Assembly (NCBI GenBank): GCA_028876655.1
Contig: JAGWRA010000123.1
Span: forward strand, 1-49,323
DNA length: 49,323 bases
Direction: 5' to 3'
Source of the DNA: Acidobacteriota bacterium
Lineage (GTDB): Bacteria > Acidobacteriota > Vicinamibacteria > Vicinamibacterales > CAVVIG01
This document shows, piece after piece, positions 8,637-16,936 of this stretch (position 1 is its first letter; each line of letters begins with the position of its first letter). The notes beneath the pieces were generated by a model. That model searched no databases. It had not been told where the DNA came from and saw only the letters and a list, made by a program, of their open reading frames with translations. Both the position numbers and the translations under genes were made by a program.

Positions 8637-9779
8637 GTGCCTCATCGCGCCCCCGGCTCATCCGGCCGTACCCGCCAGCAGCACCTGTCCGGCAAACCGA
8701 TTTCCTGCTATCGGCCGCGCGGCAGTGCCGAGATCCGTCATCTGATTGACGAAGGGTTCCAGGCGTTCAATGCCGCCCGGCTGTCGGAGGCGTCGCAGAT
8801 CTTCGCGTCGAAGATGCTGGACCCGGCCAACGACACGACGATCGGGCTGACCATCGCCGGCGCCATGACGCCGGCCGGGCTGGGCGGCTGCGTGATCGAG
8901 CTGATGGATCGGGGGCTCGTCGACTTCGTCATCAGCACCGGCGCGAACCTGTATCACGACCTGCACTACGCGCTGAACTTCACGCTGCGCCGCGGCTCGC
9001 CGTTCGTCGACGACGTGGAGCTGTACGAGCAGGGCGTGATCCGGATCTACGACGTGCTGTTCCCGGCCGACGTGCTGCTCGAGACCGACAGCTACATCCG
9101 CGACTTCCTCGTGCGCGAGCGGCTGAGCGGGCCGATGTCGACGGCCGAGTTCCACTACCGCCTCGGCCGCGATCTGATGGCGCAGCGCCCGGGCTGCGAG
9201 GAATACTCGGTGGTGGCCCGCGCCGCGGCGGCGGGCGTCCCCATCTACACCTCGTCGCCCGGCGACAGCTCGATCGGCATGAACGTGGCCTACCACGAGC
9301 TGATGAACGGCGGCACGTTCATGATCGATCCGAACCGCGACGTCAACGAGATCTGCGCCATCGTCCTGGCGGGGAAGCAGAACGGCTGCGTGATCCTCGG
9401 CGGCGGCTCCCCGAAGAACTTCTACCTGCAGGCGCAGCCGACGCTCTGGGAGGTCTACGGCATTCCCAAGGGCGGCAACGACTACTTCATCCAGATCACG
9501 ACCGACCAGGTCGTCTGGGGCGGGCTGTCGGGCGCGACGCCGGCCGAGGCGGTGAGCTGGGGCAAGGTGAATCCCGGCGTGTTGCCCGACACGGTCGTGG
9601 CCTACTGCGACTCGACCATCGCGTTTCCGCTGATGTGCGAGTACGCCATCGGCTCGCCGCATGGGCGCCGGACGCGCAAGGAACTGATGCACAAGCGCGA
9701 GGCGCTGGTGGCCGACCTGCTGCGGCAGGCAAAGGCGGCGCAGGCCACCCGCCAGCCCGCCGGCTCGACGAGGTCGTAA
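8637..9779 (+). CDS. Deoxyhypusine synthase-like protein (possible homospermidine synthase)
   Basis: The 380-residue protein has the NAD+-dependent deoxyhypusine synthase fold. It shows STGANLYHDLHYAL, TSSPGDSSIG, ILGGGSPKNF and the active-site text SGATPAEAVSWGKV, which carries the lysine that forms the covalent intermediate in eukaryotic DHS. Bacteria lack eIF5A, and bacterial members are known or suspected to use a spermidine-derived aminobutyl group on polyamines, for example in homospermidine synthesis; the true substrate here is unknown. Translation starts at GTG 8637 behind TAGGAG. The next gene is 43 bases downstream on the same strand. Confidence 0.85.
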   Translation: MPHRAPGSSGRTRQQHLSGKPISCYRPRGSAEIRHLIDEGFQAFNAARLSEASQIFASKMLDPANDTTIGLTIAGAMTPAGLGGCVIELMDRGLVDFVISTGANLYHDLHYALNFTLRRGSPFVDDVELYEQGVIRIYDVLFPADVLLETDSYIRDFLVRERLSGPMSTAEFHYRLGRDLMAQRPGCEEYSVVARAAAAGVPIYTSSPGDSSIGMNVAYHELMNGGTFMIDPNRDVNEICAIVLAGKQNGCVILGGGSPKNFYLQAQPTLWEVYGIPKGGNDYFIQITTDQVVWGGLSGATPAEAVSWGKVNPGVLPDTVVAYCDSTIAFPLMCEYAIGSPHGRRTRKELMHKREALVADLLRQAKAAQATRQPAGSTRS

Positions 9780-9822
9780 CGGCCGGCCGGGGTTCGGGGC
9801 GGAGCCCCGACGAGGAGGTGCG

Positions 9823-10260
9823 ATGGGCACGTTGTCGTCCGAGCTCGCTCCGCATGCCGGTCGCGTGGCCGGCCGGCCGCGTCTCTACGCCGACGCGAAC
9901 CTCCCGGCCCGGCTGGTCGACTTCATGCGGCAGCGCCTCGACTGGGACGTGCTGTTCGTCGTGGAGGAAGACGACCTGCGGCGGGCCTCCGACACGCACC
10001 ACTACCAGCTGGCGCGCCAGTTGCGGCGCACGCTGCTCACGCTCGACCGCGATTACCTCGACGACCGCCGCTTCCCGCCCGACCAGAGCGGCGGCGTGCT
10101 CGTGCTGTGGGCCCCGAACGAGCCGGCCTACCACCGGCTGCTGACGCGGCTCGACGTCGCCTTCTTCCGTGATGGGGAGGCGGACGGCGTCGCGCTTCCG
10201 CTCGCCGGCCGCAAGCTTCATCTCCACAACGACTGGACGCCGCAGCCGACGCACGCCTGA
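9823..10260 (+). CDS. DUF5615-family PIN-like protein
   Basis: A 145-residue protein with the acidic motifs of the DUF5615/Mut7-C PIN-like group: LYADANLPARLVDFM near the start, then LLTLDRDYLDDRRFP. These place Asp residues where PIN nucleases hold a metal. No antitoxin-like partner is adjacent, so toxin function is not supported. It starts with ATG behind GAGGAGG, a strong ribosome binding site, and sits between the DHS-like gene and nagA on the same strand with short gaps, suggesting one transcript. Confidence 0.75.
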   Translation: MGTLSSELAPHAGRVAGRPRLYADANLPARLVDFMRQRLDWDVLFVVEEDDLRRASDTHHYQLARQLRRTLLTLDRDYLDDRRFPPDQSGGVLVLWAPNEPAYHRLLTRLDVAFFRDGEADGVALPLAGRKLHLHNDWTPQPTHA

Positions 10261-10290
10261 CGGGACGCGCCGCGCCGCGCGTGAGCACCC

Positions 10291-11526
10291 ATGCGCATCC
10301 TCACGGGAGCGACCATCGTCCTGCCGGACCGCCTCGTGTCAGGCGGGTCGGTGGTGATCGACGGCGAGCGGATCGTCGAGGTCCGCGAACAGCCCGTGCC
10401 CCGGGATGGCGTCCACGAGCACGTCGCGCTCCCCTCCGGCGGCTGGATCGTGCCGGGGCTGATTGACGTGCACGTGCACGGCGCCGGTGGGTTCGACACG
10501 CTGGGGCCGCCGGGATCGGTGGCCGGCCTCGCGGCCCGGCTGCCGCGTCACGGTGTCACGGCGTTCTGTCCGACGACGGTCGCCTGCCCGCCGGGCCCGC
10601 TGGAGCAGTTCCTGACGGAGGTGGCGGCGCTGCGGGCGGGACCGCCATCGCCCGGTTCGGCGCGCGTGCTCCCCGCCCATCTCGAGAGCAACTTCCTGGC
10701 TCCTGCCTTCCGGGGCGCGCAACCCGCCGCCTGTCTGCGCACGGCCGCCGGCTGCTTCACGGCTGCGGGCGGCCTGCGCACCGCCCGGTTTCCGATGGCA
10801 GATCGCGCCGGTGATTTCGACGGGGTCGACGTGCTGCACGTCGTGGATCGCTGGCGGCCCGCCGTCGGGATCGTCACGCTCGCCCCCGAACTGGAGGGCG
10901 GCCTCGCCCTCGTGGCGTGGCTGGTCTCGCGCGGTCATCGCGTCGCGCTCGGCCACTCGGGGGCGCTGTTCGACGAAGCGCGCGCGGCGATCGGCGCCGG
11001 TGCGCGCCACGCGACGCACCTGTTCAACCGGATGCCGCCGCTCGGCCATCGCGAACCAGGACTGGCCGGGGCCGTGCTGGCCGACGAGGCGGTGGCGGCC
11101 GAAGTGATTGGCGACGGCGTCCACCTGCATCCGGCGGCCATCCGGCTGACCGTGGCGGCCAAGGGGACGGCGCGGGTCATGGCGGTGAGCGATGGCACGG
11201 CCGTGGCCGGCCGGCCCGACGGCGCCCGGGGGCAGCTCGGCGGTGAGCCCATTACCGTGGCCGGCGGCGCGGCGCGCCTTGACGATGGCACGCTGGCCGG
11301 CAGCGCCGCGACGCTCGATCGGGTCTTCCGGACGCTGGTCCAGGCCGTGGGGCTGACGCCGGTCGAGGCGGCCGCCCTGTGCGCCACGACCCCCGCGCGC
11401 GAGCTGGGCCTGCGGGATCAGGGCGAAATCGGCCCTGGCCGGCTGGCGGATCTGGTGCTGCTGGATGCGGACTTCCGGGCCCGGTGGACCTGGATTGGCG
11501 GCGCGCCGGCGTGGCCGGGTGCGTGA
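10291..11526 (+). CDS. nagA: N-acetylglucosamine-6-phosphate deacetylase
   Basis: This amidohydrolase removes acetate from GlcNAc-6-phosphate in amino-sugar recycling. The 411 residues carry the family motifs in order: GLIDVHVHGAGGFDT (metal-site HxH), a conserved PAHLESNFLAP segment, GHSGALFDEA, HATHLFNRMPPLGHREPGL, and MAVSDGTAVAG with the catalytic aspartate. The last ~60 residues form the usual small barrel (DQGEIGPGRLADLVLLD). nagB and transport genes are not adjacent, so it may serve peptidoglycan recycling rather than a dedicated catabolic operon. Confidence 0.93.
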   Translation: MRILTGATIVLPDRLVSGGSVVIDGERIVEVREQPVPRDGVHEHVALPSGGWIVPGLIDVHVHGAGGFDTLGPPGSVAGLAARLPRHGVTAFCPTTVACPPGPLEQFLTEVAALRAGPPSPGSARVLPAHLESNFLAPAFRGAQPAACLRTAAGCFTAAGGLRTARFPMADRAGDFDGVDVLHVVDRWRPAVGIVTLAPELEGGLALVAWLVSRGHRVALGHSGALFDEARAAIGAGARHATHLFNRMPPLGHREPGLAGAVLADEAVAAEVIGDGVHLHPAAIRLTVAAKGTARVMAVSDGTAVAGRPDGARGQLGGEPITVAGGAARLDDGTLAGSAATLDRVFRTLVQAVGLTPVEAAALCATTPARELGLRDQGEIGPGRLADLVLLDADFRARWTWIGGAPAWPGA

Positions 11527-11571
11527 ACCTTTTCGCCCGGTTTCCCGTCGAAGGCAAGCGGAGGGACTGCC

Positions 11572-12456
11572 ATGTCGATGTCGCGATTCGCCCGGGTTGC
11601 CGCCGGAGTGCTGTGGCTCGCCGCCGGTCTGGCGCCGCTCGCCCACGCGGACAGCCGGTACGTCACGCGCGAGGACAAGACGTTCACCGTGAGCGGGACG
11701 CCGGAAGTCACGTTGAACACGTTCGACGGCCACATCCAGGTGCGGACCTGGGACAAGGGGCAGGTGCAGGTCACCATCGAACGGCGCGCCTCGACCGAGG
11801 CGGAGGCGAAGGCCATCGAGGTCGACGCCCGTCAGGACGGCAATCGCGTGACCGTGCAGGTCCGCAAGCCGTCGGGCGACTGGTTCAGCTGGTTCGGCCG
11901 CTCGCGCAGCGCCAGCCTCATCGTCAACGTCCCGCGCAGCACCACGCTGTCGGCGGGGACCGGTGACGGCGGCATCGACGTCGCCGGGGTTGCCGGCGCG
12001 GTCTCGGTCCACAGCGGCGACGGCAGCATCGACGTGCACGACGTGAAGGGCGATCTCGACGCGACGACGGGCGACGGCTCGATCCGGATCGACGGCCTGG
12101 AAGGGGCGTTGCGCGCCCGGTCGGGTGATGGCAGCGTCCATGCCAGCGGCAAGGTGTCGGCCGTGCAGGTCCGGAGCGGCGACGGGTCGGTCGCGGTCAC
12201 GGCCGAGCCGGGCAGCACGATGGTGTCCGACTGGAGCGTGGCCACGGGCGACGGGTCGATTACGCTGGCGCTGCCGGCCGACTTCAGCGCCGAGGTCGAC
12301 GCCCACACGGGCGACGGCTCGGTCTCGCTGAACGGCCTGGCGCTCAAGGTGAGCGGCACCATCAAGCGGGACACCATCCGCGGCACGCTCGGATCGGGCG
12401 GGCACCAGTTGACGCTCCGTTCGGGCGACGGTTCGATCACGCTGAACAGCCGGTAG
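11572..12456 (+). CDS. Secreted DUF4097 beta-repeat protein
   Basis: The 294-residue protein begins with a signal peptide (MSMSRFARVAAGVLWLAAGLAP to AHA) and continues as a repetitive beta-strand protein. At least eight units of the form S/T-GDG-S/G-[IV] follow each other at roughly 18-25 residue spacing, as in the DUF4097 'putative adhesin' family. That repeat probably forms a right-handed beta-solenoid in the periplasm or on the surface. No catalytic residues are visible. The family often accompanies anti-sigma or bactofilin-like envelope genes, but none is next to it here. ATG at 11572 or 11578 are both possible starts. Confidence 0.85.
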   Translation: MSMSRFARVAAGVLWLAAGLAPLAHADSRYVTREDKTFTVSGTPEVTLNTFDGHIQVRTWDKGQVQVTIERRASTEAEAKAIEVDARQDGNRVTVQVRKPSGDWFSWFGRSRSASLIVNVPRSTTLSAGTGDGGIDVAGVAGAVSVHSGDGSIDVHDVKGDLDATTGDGSIRIDGLEGALRARSGDGSVHASGKVSAVQVRSGDGSVAVTAEPGSTMVSDWSVATGDGSITLALPADFSAEVDAHTGDGSVSLNGLALKVSGTIKRDTIRGTLGSGGHQLTLRSGDGSITLNSR

Positions 12457-12476
12457 GGGAGCCCCCGTCTCCGGGC

Positions 12477-12620
12477 GTCGGTCGGTCTCCGGTCTTCAGT
12501 CCCCGGTCTTCGGTCTTGAGGAGGGCCGCCACACAGGCTGAGCGAGCCTGGGCGGCCCACGTCCTCCTGATCTCCTGACCCTCCTGTCAGCGAGTCTCCT
12601 GCCCTCCTGATCTCCTGTGA
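12477..12620. repeat. Intergenic period-7 and TCCTG repeats with a strong hairpin
   Basis: Between convergent genes. 12484-12518 is a heptamer array (GGTCTCC, GGTCTTC, AGTCCCC, GGTCTTC, GGTCTTG). 12523-12558 is a hairpin with outer stem GGGCCGC/GCGGCCC and inner stem AGGCT/AGCCT. 12563-12617 repeats TCCTG at mostly 8-base spacing. The hairpin could terminate both flanking genes, though no long T-run follows. Confidence 0.7.
12523..12558. terminator. Possible bidirectional terminator hairpin
   Basis: A 7-bp outer stem and a 5-bp inner stem lie between the convergent DUF4097 and queC stops. No T-tract follows, so factor-independent termination is uncertain. Confidence 0.4.
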
Positions 12621-12621
12621 A

Positions 12622-13311
12622 CTATCGCGGGGGTGGCGTCGCGTAGATCGTCGGATCGGGCAGGCCCGCCTCGTGGAAGGCATCGTGGCGCTCGCGGCAC
12701 TTGCTGCAGCGGCCGCAGTGCCCCCCGCCTTCCGGACTCATGCAGGACAGCGTCAGGTCGAAGGGGACACCGAGCTCGCGTCCGATCAGGATCACGTCGC
12801 TCTTGTGCCGGTCGGCGAACGGGGCATCGATGGTCAGCGGGTGGGCGAGGCCGAGCGACAGCGTCCGCGCCATCGAGGCGAAGAAGTCGGGCGTGGCGTC
12901 CGGGAACGGATTGCCGGCGAGCGGGCCGATGACGATCCGATGCAGTCCGAGCTGCGCGCAGAGGACGCCGGCCTTGGCGAGCAGCACGATGTTGCGGCCG
13001 GCGAGATAGACGTCCTCGTCCGGCGTGTCGTACGCCGGCGGCGTCCCCTGCACGGCCCAGTGCGAGGACGTGTAGACGTCGCGCATGCTGAAGGCGAGCC
13101 GCGCCAGCGCCTTCACCCGTCCGGCCAGCGGCGGAGCGGCCAGCAGGCGATCGACGATGGCCAGCTCGTCGTCTTCCCAGGCGAGTCCCACGCTGACGTA
13201 GACGGGCTGGACGGCCTGGTGCGCGGCCTCGCGGGCCAGCAGGACGGCGCTGTCGAGCCCGCCCGAGAGCAGGACCGCGGTCGGCGGCACGCCGGAGGGG
13301 GCGGAGGGCAT
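12622..13311 (-). CDS. queC: 7-cyano-7-deazaguanine synthase
   Basis: QueC converts 7-carboxy-7-deazaguanine to preQ0 with ATP and ammonia in queuosine biosynthesis. The 229-residue protein has the PP-loop AVLLSGGLDSAV at its N-terminus and the C-terminal zinc site CMSPEGGGHCGRCSKCRER (four cysteines). It is divergent from queD with only 41 bases between starts, so the two may share a regulatory region. queE and queF are not in the window. No preQ1 riboswitch fits in the short gap. Confidence 0.93.
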   Translation of the reverse strand: MPSAPSGVPPTAVLLSGGLDSAVLLAREAAHQAVQPVYVSVGLAWEDDELAIVDRLLAAPPLAGRVKALARLAFSMRDVYTSSHWAVQGTPPAYDTPDEDVYLAGRNIVLLAKAGVLCAQLGLHRIVIGPLAGNPFPDATPDFFASMARTLSLGLAHPLTIDAPFADRHKSDVILIGRELGVPFDLTLSCMSPEGGGHCGRCSKCRERHDAFHEAGLPDPTIYATPPPR

Positions 13312-13352
13312 CGCCTGCTATTCTATCCGGCCTTCAGGGATACAATCGGGTC

Positions 13353-13763
13353 ATGTACTCAGTCACCAAGCGGATTGAATTCTGTTACGGCCATCGCCTG
13401 CTCGATTACGACGGCGTCTGCAAGCATCCCCACGGGCACAACGCCTCGGCGGAGATCGAGGTCCGCACCGACTCGCTCGATCTGCGGAACATGGTCTGCG
13501 ACTTCAGCGACATCAAGCGCGTCGTGAAGGGGTGGATCGATCGCGAGCTCGATCACAAGATGATCCTGCGGCACGACGATCCGCTGCTCGGCCCGCTGCG
13601 GTCCCTCGGCGAGCCCGTCTACGTGCTCGACAGCAACCCCACCGTCGAGCGGATCGCGCGCCTCATCTTCGACTATGCGAAGGAGCAGGGGTTCCCGGTG
13701 GTCGCGGTGCGGGTCTGGGAGACCCCCACGTCGTTCGCGACGTACGGGGGCACGGCGTCATGA
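13353..13763 (+). CDS. queD: 6-carboxy-5,6,7,8-tetrahydropterin synthase
   Basis: A 136-residue PTPS-family enzyme that forms carboxytetrahydropterin from dihydroneopterin triphosphate, upstream of QueE and QueC. The zinc histidines appear in YGHRL and HPHGHN. The catalytic cysteine is in GVCKHPHGHN, and a late active-site glutamate in RVWETPTSFATY. It overlaps the next gene by ATGA. Divergent pairing with queC supports the queuosine assignment over folate-type PTPS. Confidence 0.93.
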   Translation: MYSVTKRIEFCYGHRLLDYDGVCKHPHGHNASAEIEVRTDSLDLRNMVCDFSDIKRVVKGWIDRELDHKMILRHDDPLLGPLRSLGEPVYVLDSNPTVERIARLIFDYAKEQGFPVVAVRVWETPTSFATYGGTAS

Positions 13764-14431
13764 GCACGGCGCCCCCGCCGGTCCGCCTGCTCGTCTTCGA
13801 CCTCGACGGGACCCTCGTCGACTCGCGCGGCGACCTCGCCGGCGCGGCCAACGAGCTGCTGCAGCAGTGCGGCGCGCCGCCGCTCGACGAAGCGGCGGTC
13901 GGCCGGATGGTCGGGGAAGGAGCGTCGGTGCTCGTGCAGCGGGTGTGCGCGGCGGCCGGCCTGGCCGAGCCGGCCGATGCGCTGGCGCGCTTCCTCGCGC
14001 TGTACGGCCGGCGGCTGCTGCGGCTCACGCGGCCCTACGACGGGATCCAGGATCTCCTCACGCGCCTCGACGGCCAGCTGCCGATGGCCGTCCTCACCAA
14101 CAAGCCGACCGATCCGGCCGATCGCCTGCTGGCGGGGCTCGGGCTGCGCCGCCACTTCCGCTTCGTGATCGGCGGCGACGGACCGTTCGCGCGGAAGCCG
14201 GATCCGGAGGGGCTGGTTGCGCTGATGGCCGAGTGGGAAGTGGACGCCGCCTCGACAATCCTCGTCGGCGACTCGCCGATCGACCTGCGGACCGCGCGAC
14301 AGGCCGGTGCGCGGATCTGCCTCGCCCGCTACGGCTTCGGCTTCGGCAACTTTACTCCCGGCGAACTGAACGACGACGCCTGGGTGATCGACACGCCCCT
14401 CGACCTCCTGGCGCACCTCGGGCTCGCCTGA
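13760..14431 (+). CDS. HAD-family phosphatase, phosphoglycolate phosphatase-like
   Basis: The ATG at 13760 overlaps the queD stop; the track's 13532 start is a read-through. The 223-residue protein has all HAD motifs: VFDLDGTLVDS (motif I), VLTNKP (II), a lysine in FARKPDPEG (III) and LVGDSPIDLRTA (IV), with an alpha-helical C1 cap between I and II. Closest to Gph/PGP, which dephosphorylates 2-phosphoglycolate, but HAD substrates cannot be fixed from sequence. It is translationally coupled to queD. Confidence 0.88.
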   Translation: MSTAPPPVRLLVFDLDGTLVDSRGDLAGAANELLQQCGAPPLDEAAVGRMVGEGASVLVQRVCAAAGLAEPADALARFLALYGRRLLRLTRPYDGIQDLLTRLDGQLPMAVLTNKPTDPADRLLAGLGLRRHFRFVIGGDGPFARKPDPEGLVALMAEWEVDAASTILVGDSPIDLRTARQAGARICLARYGFGFGNFTPGELNDDAWVIDTPLDLLAHLGLA

Positions 14432-14653
14432 ATCCGCGCGGCGGCGTCCGCCGGGCATCCGAGACATCCCCCGTTTCAAGCTCAGGTGTAGCCGTCCGAT
14501 CCCTGCCCCGGGGCTGTCGGATCTTGGAACACTGCGACGAGGGGGCCTGTAAGCCTTCGATACAGCGCGGTCGAGCTGGCAGCGCGGCTGAGCTTGAAAT
14601 CCCGAAGGATTCCGCGGCAAGCTGACGCCCTCGCACCCCGCGCCGCTGGCACC

Positions 14654-15169
14654 ATGATTGCGGTAGCAGCGGCTGCAGAACAGGGGTCGCTCGTGTTGCA
14701 GAAGCAGGTGTCCGTGGCTGGCTCGAACGGCAACGAATCGGTGACCGCCGGGGCGAGGACCAAGGTCGCCGTCCATCAGGGCGCTCCTGTGGTGCTCGTG
14801 GTCGACGACTATTCCGACGCCCGCGAGATGTACGGCGAGTACCTGCGCTTTGCCGGGTTCGAGGTGCTGGAGGCGGCCACGGGGGTCGAGGCCGTCGAGT
14901 GCGCGATTGCGCGCCGGCCCGACATCATCCTGATGGACCTCTCGCTGCCCGTGATGGACGGCTGCGAAGCGACCCGGCGGCTGAAGGCCGACGGGCGCAC
15001 GTCGCGCATTCCCGTCGTCGCGCTCACCGGCCACGCGCTGGCCGGCTATTCCGATCGCGCCCGGAAGGCCGGCTGCGACGCCTTTCTCGCCAAGCCCTGC
15101 CTGCCGGAAGATCTCGTCGTCGAGATCAACCGGATGCTCGCCGGGCCTCCCACCGCCTGGCACAGCTGA
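14654..15169 (+). CDS. Single-domain response regulator (receiver)
   Basis: The receiver domain occupies about the last 120 of 171 residues: acidic pair VVDDYSD, phospho-acceptor LMDLSLPVMDG, conserved ALTGHA and lysine in LAKPC. There is no output domain, so it probably relays phosphate or binds a partner. The ~45-residue leader is low-complexity. The start is uncertain: ATG 14654 is used here, TTG 14594 would add 20 residues, and no clear Shine-Dalgarno favours either. No histidine kinase is adjacent. Confidence 0.85.
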   Translation: MIAVAAAAEQGSLVLQKQVSVAGSNGNESVTAGARTKVAVHQGAPVVLVVDDYSDAREMYGEYLRFAGFEVLEAATGVEAVECAIARRPDIILMDLSLPVMDGCEATRRLKADGRTSRIPVVALTGHALAGYSDRARKAGCDAFLAKPCLPEDLVVEINRMLAGPPTAWHS

Positions 15170-15212
15170 GACCCGGGCGCCGAGCGCCGGAGCCCTGGCA
15201 AGACTCCCCCAA

Positions 15213-15899
15213 TCACGCCGTCGCCTTGTCCACCAGCAGGTTGGCGGCCGCGCGCGTGCCGATGGTGATCGTGCGCCCGTCGCGCGTTCGCAGTTGCACC
15301 GCGTCGGCGGCCGCGTCCCGCCGCTCGACCTCGATCGTCTGCCCGGGCTTCAAATCGTGGCCTTCGATGAACCGCAGGAACTCCGGATCCTGGTTCACCA
15401 CGCGCGCGACCACGAGTGAGGTCGCCAGCGGGCAGGTCAGCAGGCTGTCGAAGTGCCGGTGGCGGATCTCGCCCTCGGGGCCGGGGATGGGATCGCCGTG
15501 GGGGTCGACGTCCGGGCGGCCGAGCATGTCGTCCATCCGTTCGATCAAGCGGTCCGAGACGACGTGTTCGAGCTGTTCGGCTTCCTCGTGCACGTCGGTC
15601 CAGTTCATGCCCATGACCTGGACGAGGAAGAGCTCGACGAGCCGGTGGCGCCGCAGGACGAGGGCGGCCAGCTTCTCGCCGGCGGCCGTCAGCCGCACGC
15701 CGTTGTAGGGTTCGTACTCCACCAGCCCCGATTCGGAGAGGGCCTTCACCATCGTGGTGGCCGATCCGGGCGTGACGCCGAGCGCGGCGGCGAGCTGTCC
15801 CATCTGCACCAGCCGCTGGCTGGGTGGCAGCAGCATCTGGGCCTGGTAGATCGCCTTCAGGTAGTTCTCGACCGTACTCGAGGGGAGCATCGAGGGCAT
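15213..15899 (-). CDS. DtxR/MntR-family metal-dependent repressor
   Basis: Starting at ATG 15899 (MPSMLPSSTVENYLKAIY) the protein has 228 residues. The track's 621-residue frame is mostly antisense to ubiE. It contains the winged helix (MGQLAAALGVTPGSATTMVKAL), the metal-binding dimerisation domain (HRLVELFL... HEEAEQLEHVVSDRL) and a C-terminal SH3/FeoA-like domain (LKPGQTIEVERRD). Such proteins repress metal uptake or activate efflux in response to Mn2+ or Fe2+. No transporter is adjacent. It is divergent from ubiE across a 66-bp gap that could hold its own operator. Confidence 0.92.
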   Translation of the reverse strand: MPSMLPSSTVENYLKAIYQAQMLLPPSQRLVQMGQLAAALGVTPGSATTMVKALSESGLVEYEPYNGVRLTAAGEKLAALVLRRHRLVELFLVQVMGMNWTDVHEEAEQLEHVVSDRLIERMDDMLGRPDVDPHGDPIPGPEGEIRHRHFDSLLTCPLATSLVVARVVNQDPEFLRFIEGHDLKPGQTIEVERRDAAADAVQLRTRDGRTITIGTRAAANLLVDKATA

Positions 15900-15965
15900 T
15901 CTAGCGTTTTTCCCCCGAACCGCCGATGATGGAGCCGGCGGTCGCGGCGCGGCCGCCGGCAGACC

Positions 15966-16730
15966 ATGTCGCTGCGCGAATCCCTCTCGACGCCCGATGC
16001 GAAGGCCCGCTACGTGCGGCGCCTGTTCGGCACGATCGCGGGCCGGTACGACCTCATCACCGTGCTGCTGTCCTACGGGCGCGATCGGGCGTGGAAGCGG
16101 CGGCTGGCAGGGATGGCCGAGGTGCGGCCGGGCGCGCAGGCCCTCGATCTCGCCTGCGGCACGGGCGACATCACGTTCGATCTCGTCCGCCGGGGCGCGC
16201 GGGCGATCGGCCTGGACATCACGTCGCGCATGATCGATCTGGCGCGCGCGAAGGTGACGGCCGGACGCGCACCTGCCGCAGCCGGCTTCCTCGTCGGCGA
16301 CATGATGGCATTGCCGTTCGGCGACGGTTCGTTCGATCTGGTCACGGCGGGGTACGGCCTGCGGAACGTGCCGGACCTCGACGGGGCGCTCGATGAAATC
16401 CGCCGGGTCCTGACACCCGGCGGCCTGTTCCTGTCGCTCGACTTCGATCGGCCGCCCGGCCGGCTGCTGCGCGTCACCTACCTGGCGTACCTGACCATCG
16501 TCGGATCCCTCGTCGGCCTGGTCCTGCACGGCGATCCCGATACCTATCGCTACATCGCCGAGTCGCTGCGACGGTATCCGGGAGCCGAAGCCGTCGCCGG
16601 CAAGCTGCGCGATCGCGGCTTCACCAACGCCCGGGTCGTGCCGGTGCTGGGCGGCCTGATGGCGATTCACGTGGCGCGGGTGGGTGGCCCCGTTCCTGCG
16701 CCGCCTGCTGGCGCTGCAGGTCCTGCCTGA
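15966..16730 (+). CDS. ubiE: Demethylmenaquinone/ubiquinone methyltransferase
   Basis: A SAM-dependent methyltransferase of 254 residues for the last step of menaquinone synthesis (MenG), called UbiE by homology. Signatures: YDLITVLLSYGRDRAWKRR, SAM motif I LDLACGTGDIT, and TAGYGLRNVPDLDGAL with post-motif text. Because the window also has mqnD, menaquinone is the likely product. The C-terminus ends in an Ala/Pro-rich tail that overlaps the beta-lactamase remnant on the opposite strand, so the original stop may have been altered. Confidence 0.93.
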   Translation: MSLRESLSTPDAKARYVRRLFGTIAGRYDLITVLLSYGRDRAWKRRLAGMAEVRPGAQALDLACGTGDITFDLVRRGARAIGLDITSRMIDLARAKVTAGRAPAAAGFLVGDMMALPFGDGSFDLVTAGYGLRNVPDLDGALDEIRRVLTPGGLFLSLDFDRPPGRLLRVTYLAYLTIVGSLVGLVLHGDPDTYRYIAESLRRYPGAEAVAGKLRDRGFTNARVVPVLGGLMAIHVARVGGPVPAPPAGAAGPA

Positions 16731-16915
16731 AGGCGCGCTCCGCGCCGTCCACGTACGCCTGATAGCCGGCTGGATCGGCGCGAGCCCGGGAAGACGTCGC
16801 ACGGCAGCGCGTGCAGGACGCGGAACGAACGCTCGAAGTCCGCCGCGATGCCGGGATAGCTCTCGTCGCCCACCAGCCGATAGCCCTGCAGCGCTCCTTG
16901 ACTGCACGGGCCCGT
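16690..16915 (-). pseudogene. Decayed C-terminus of a subclass B3-type metallo-beta-lactamase
   Basis: One reverse frame (near 16800-16895) reads GYRLVGDESYPGIAADFERSF, then RVLHALPCDVF, closely resembling the B3 metallo-beta-lactamase segment before the last zinc histidine. Just after PCDVF the match stops. A shifted frame then continues as DPAGYQAYVDGAERAFRQDL, which looks like the C-terminal helix of the same family. A deletion with frameshift would remove the zinc-binding HG segment, so the fragment cannot be active. It overlaps the 3' end of ubiE and follows the stop of the hypothetical gene in the same frame. Family assignment is from motif memory only. Confidence 0.6.
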
Positions 16916-16936
16916 CGCCGGGCCGGGCGGCGACGG

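Noticed and set aside
9823-10260. Toxin-antitoxin pair for the DUF5615 PIN-like gene
   Set aside because: No small antitoxin ORF lies next to it; neighbours are metabolic genes.
13312-13352. preQ1 riboswitch between queC and queD
   Set aside because: The gap is 41 bases and lacks the aptamer pattern.
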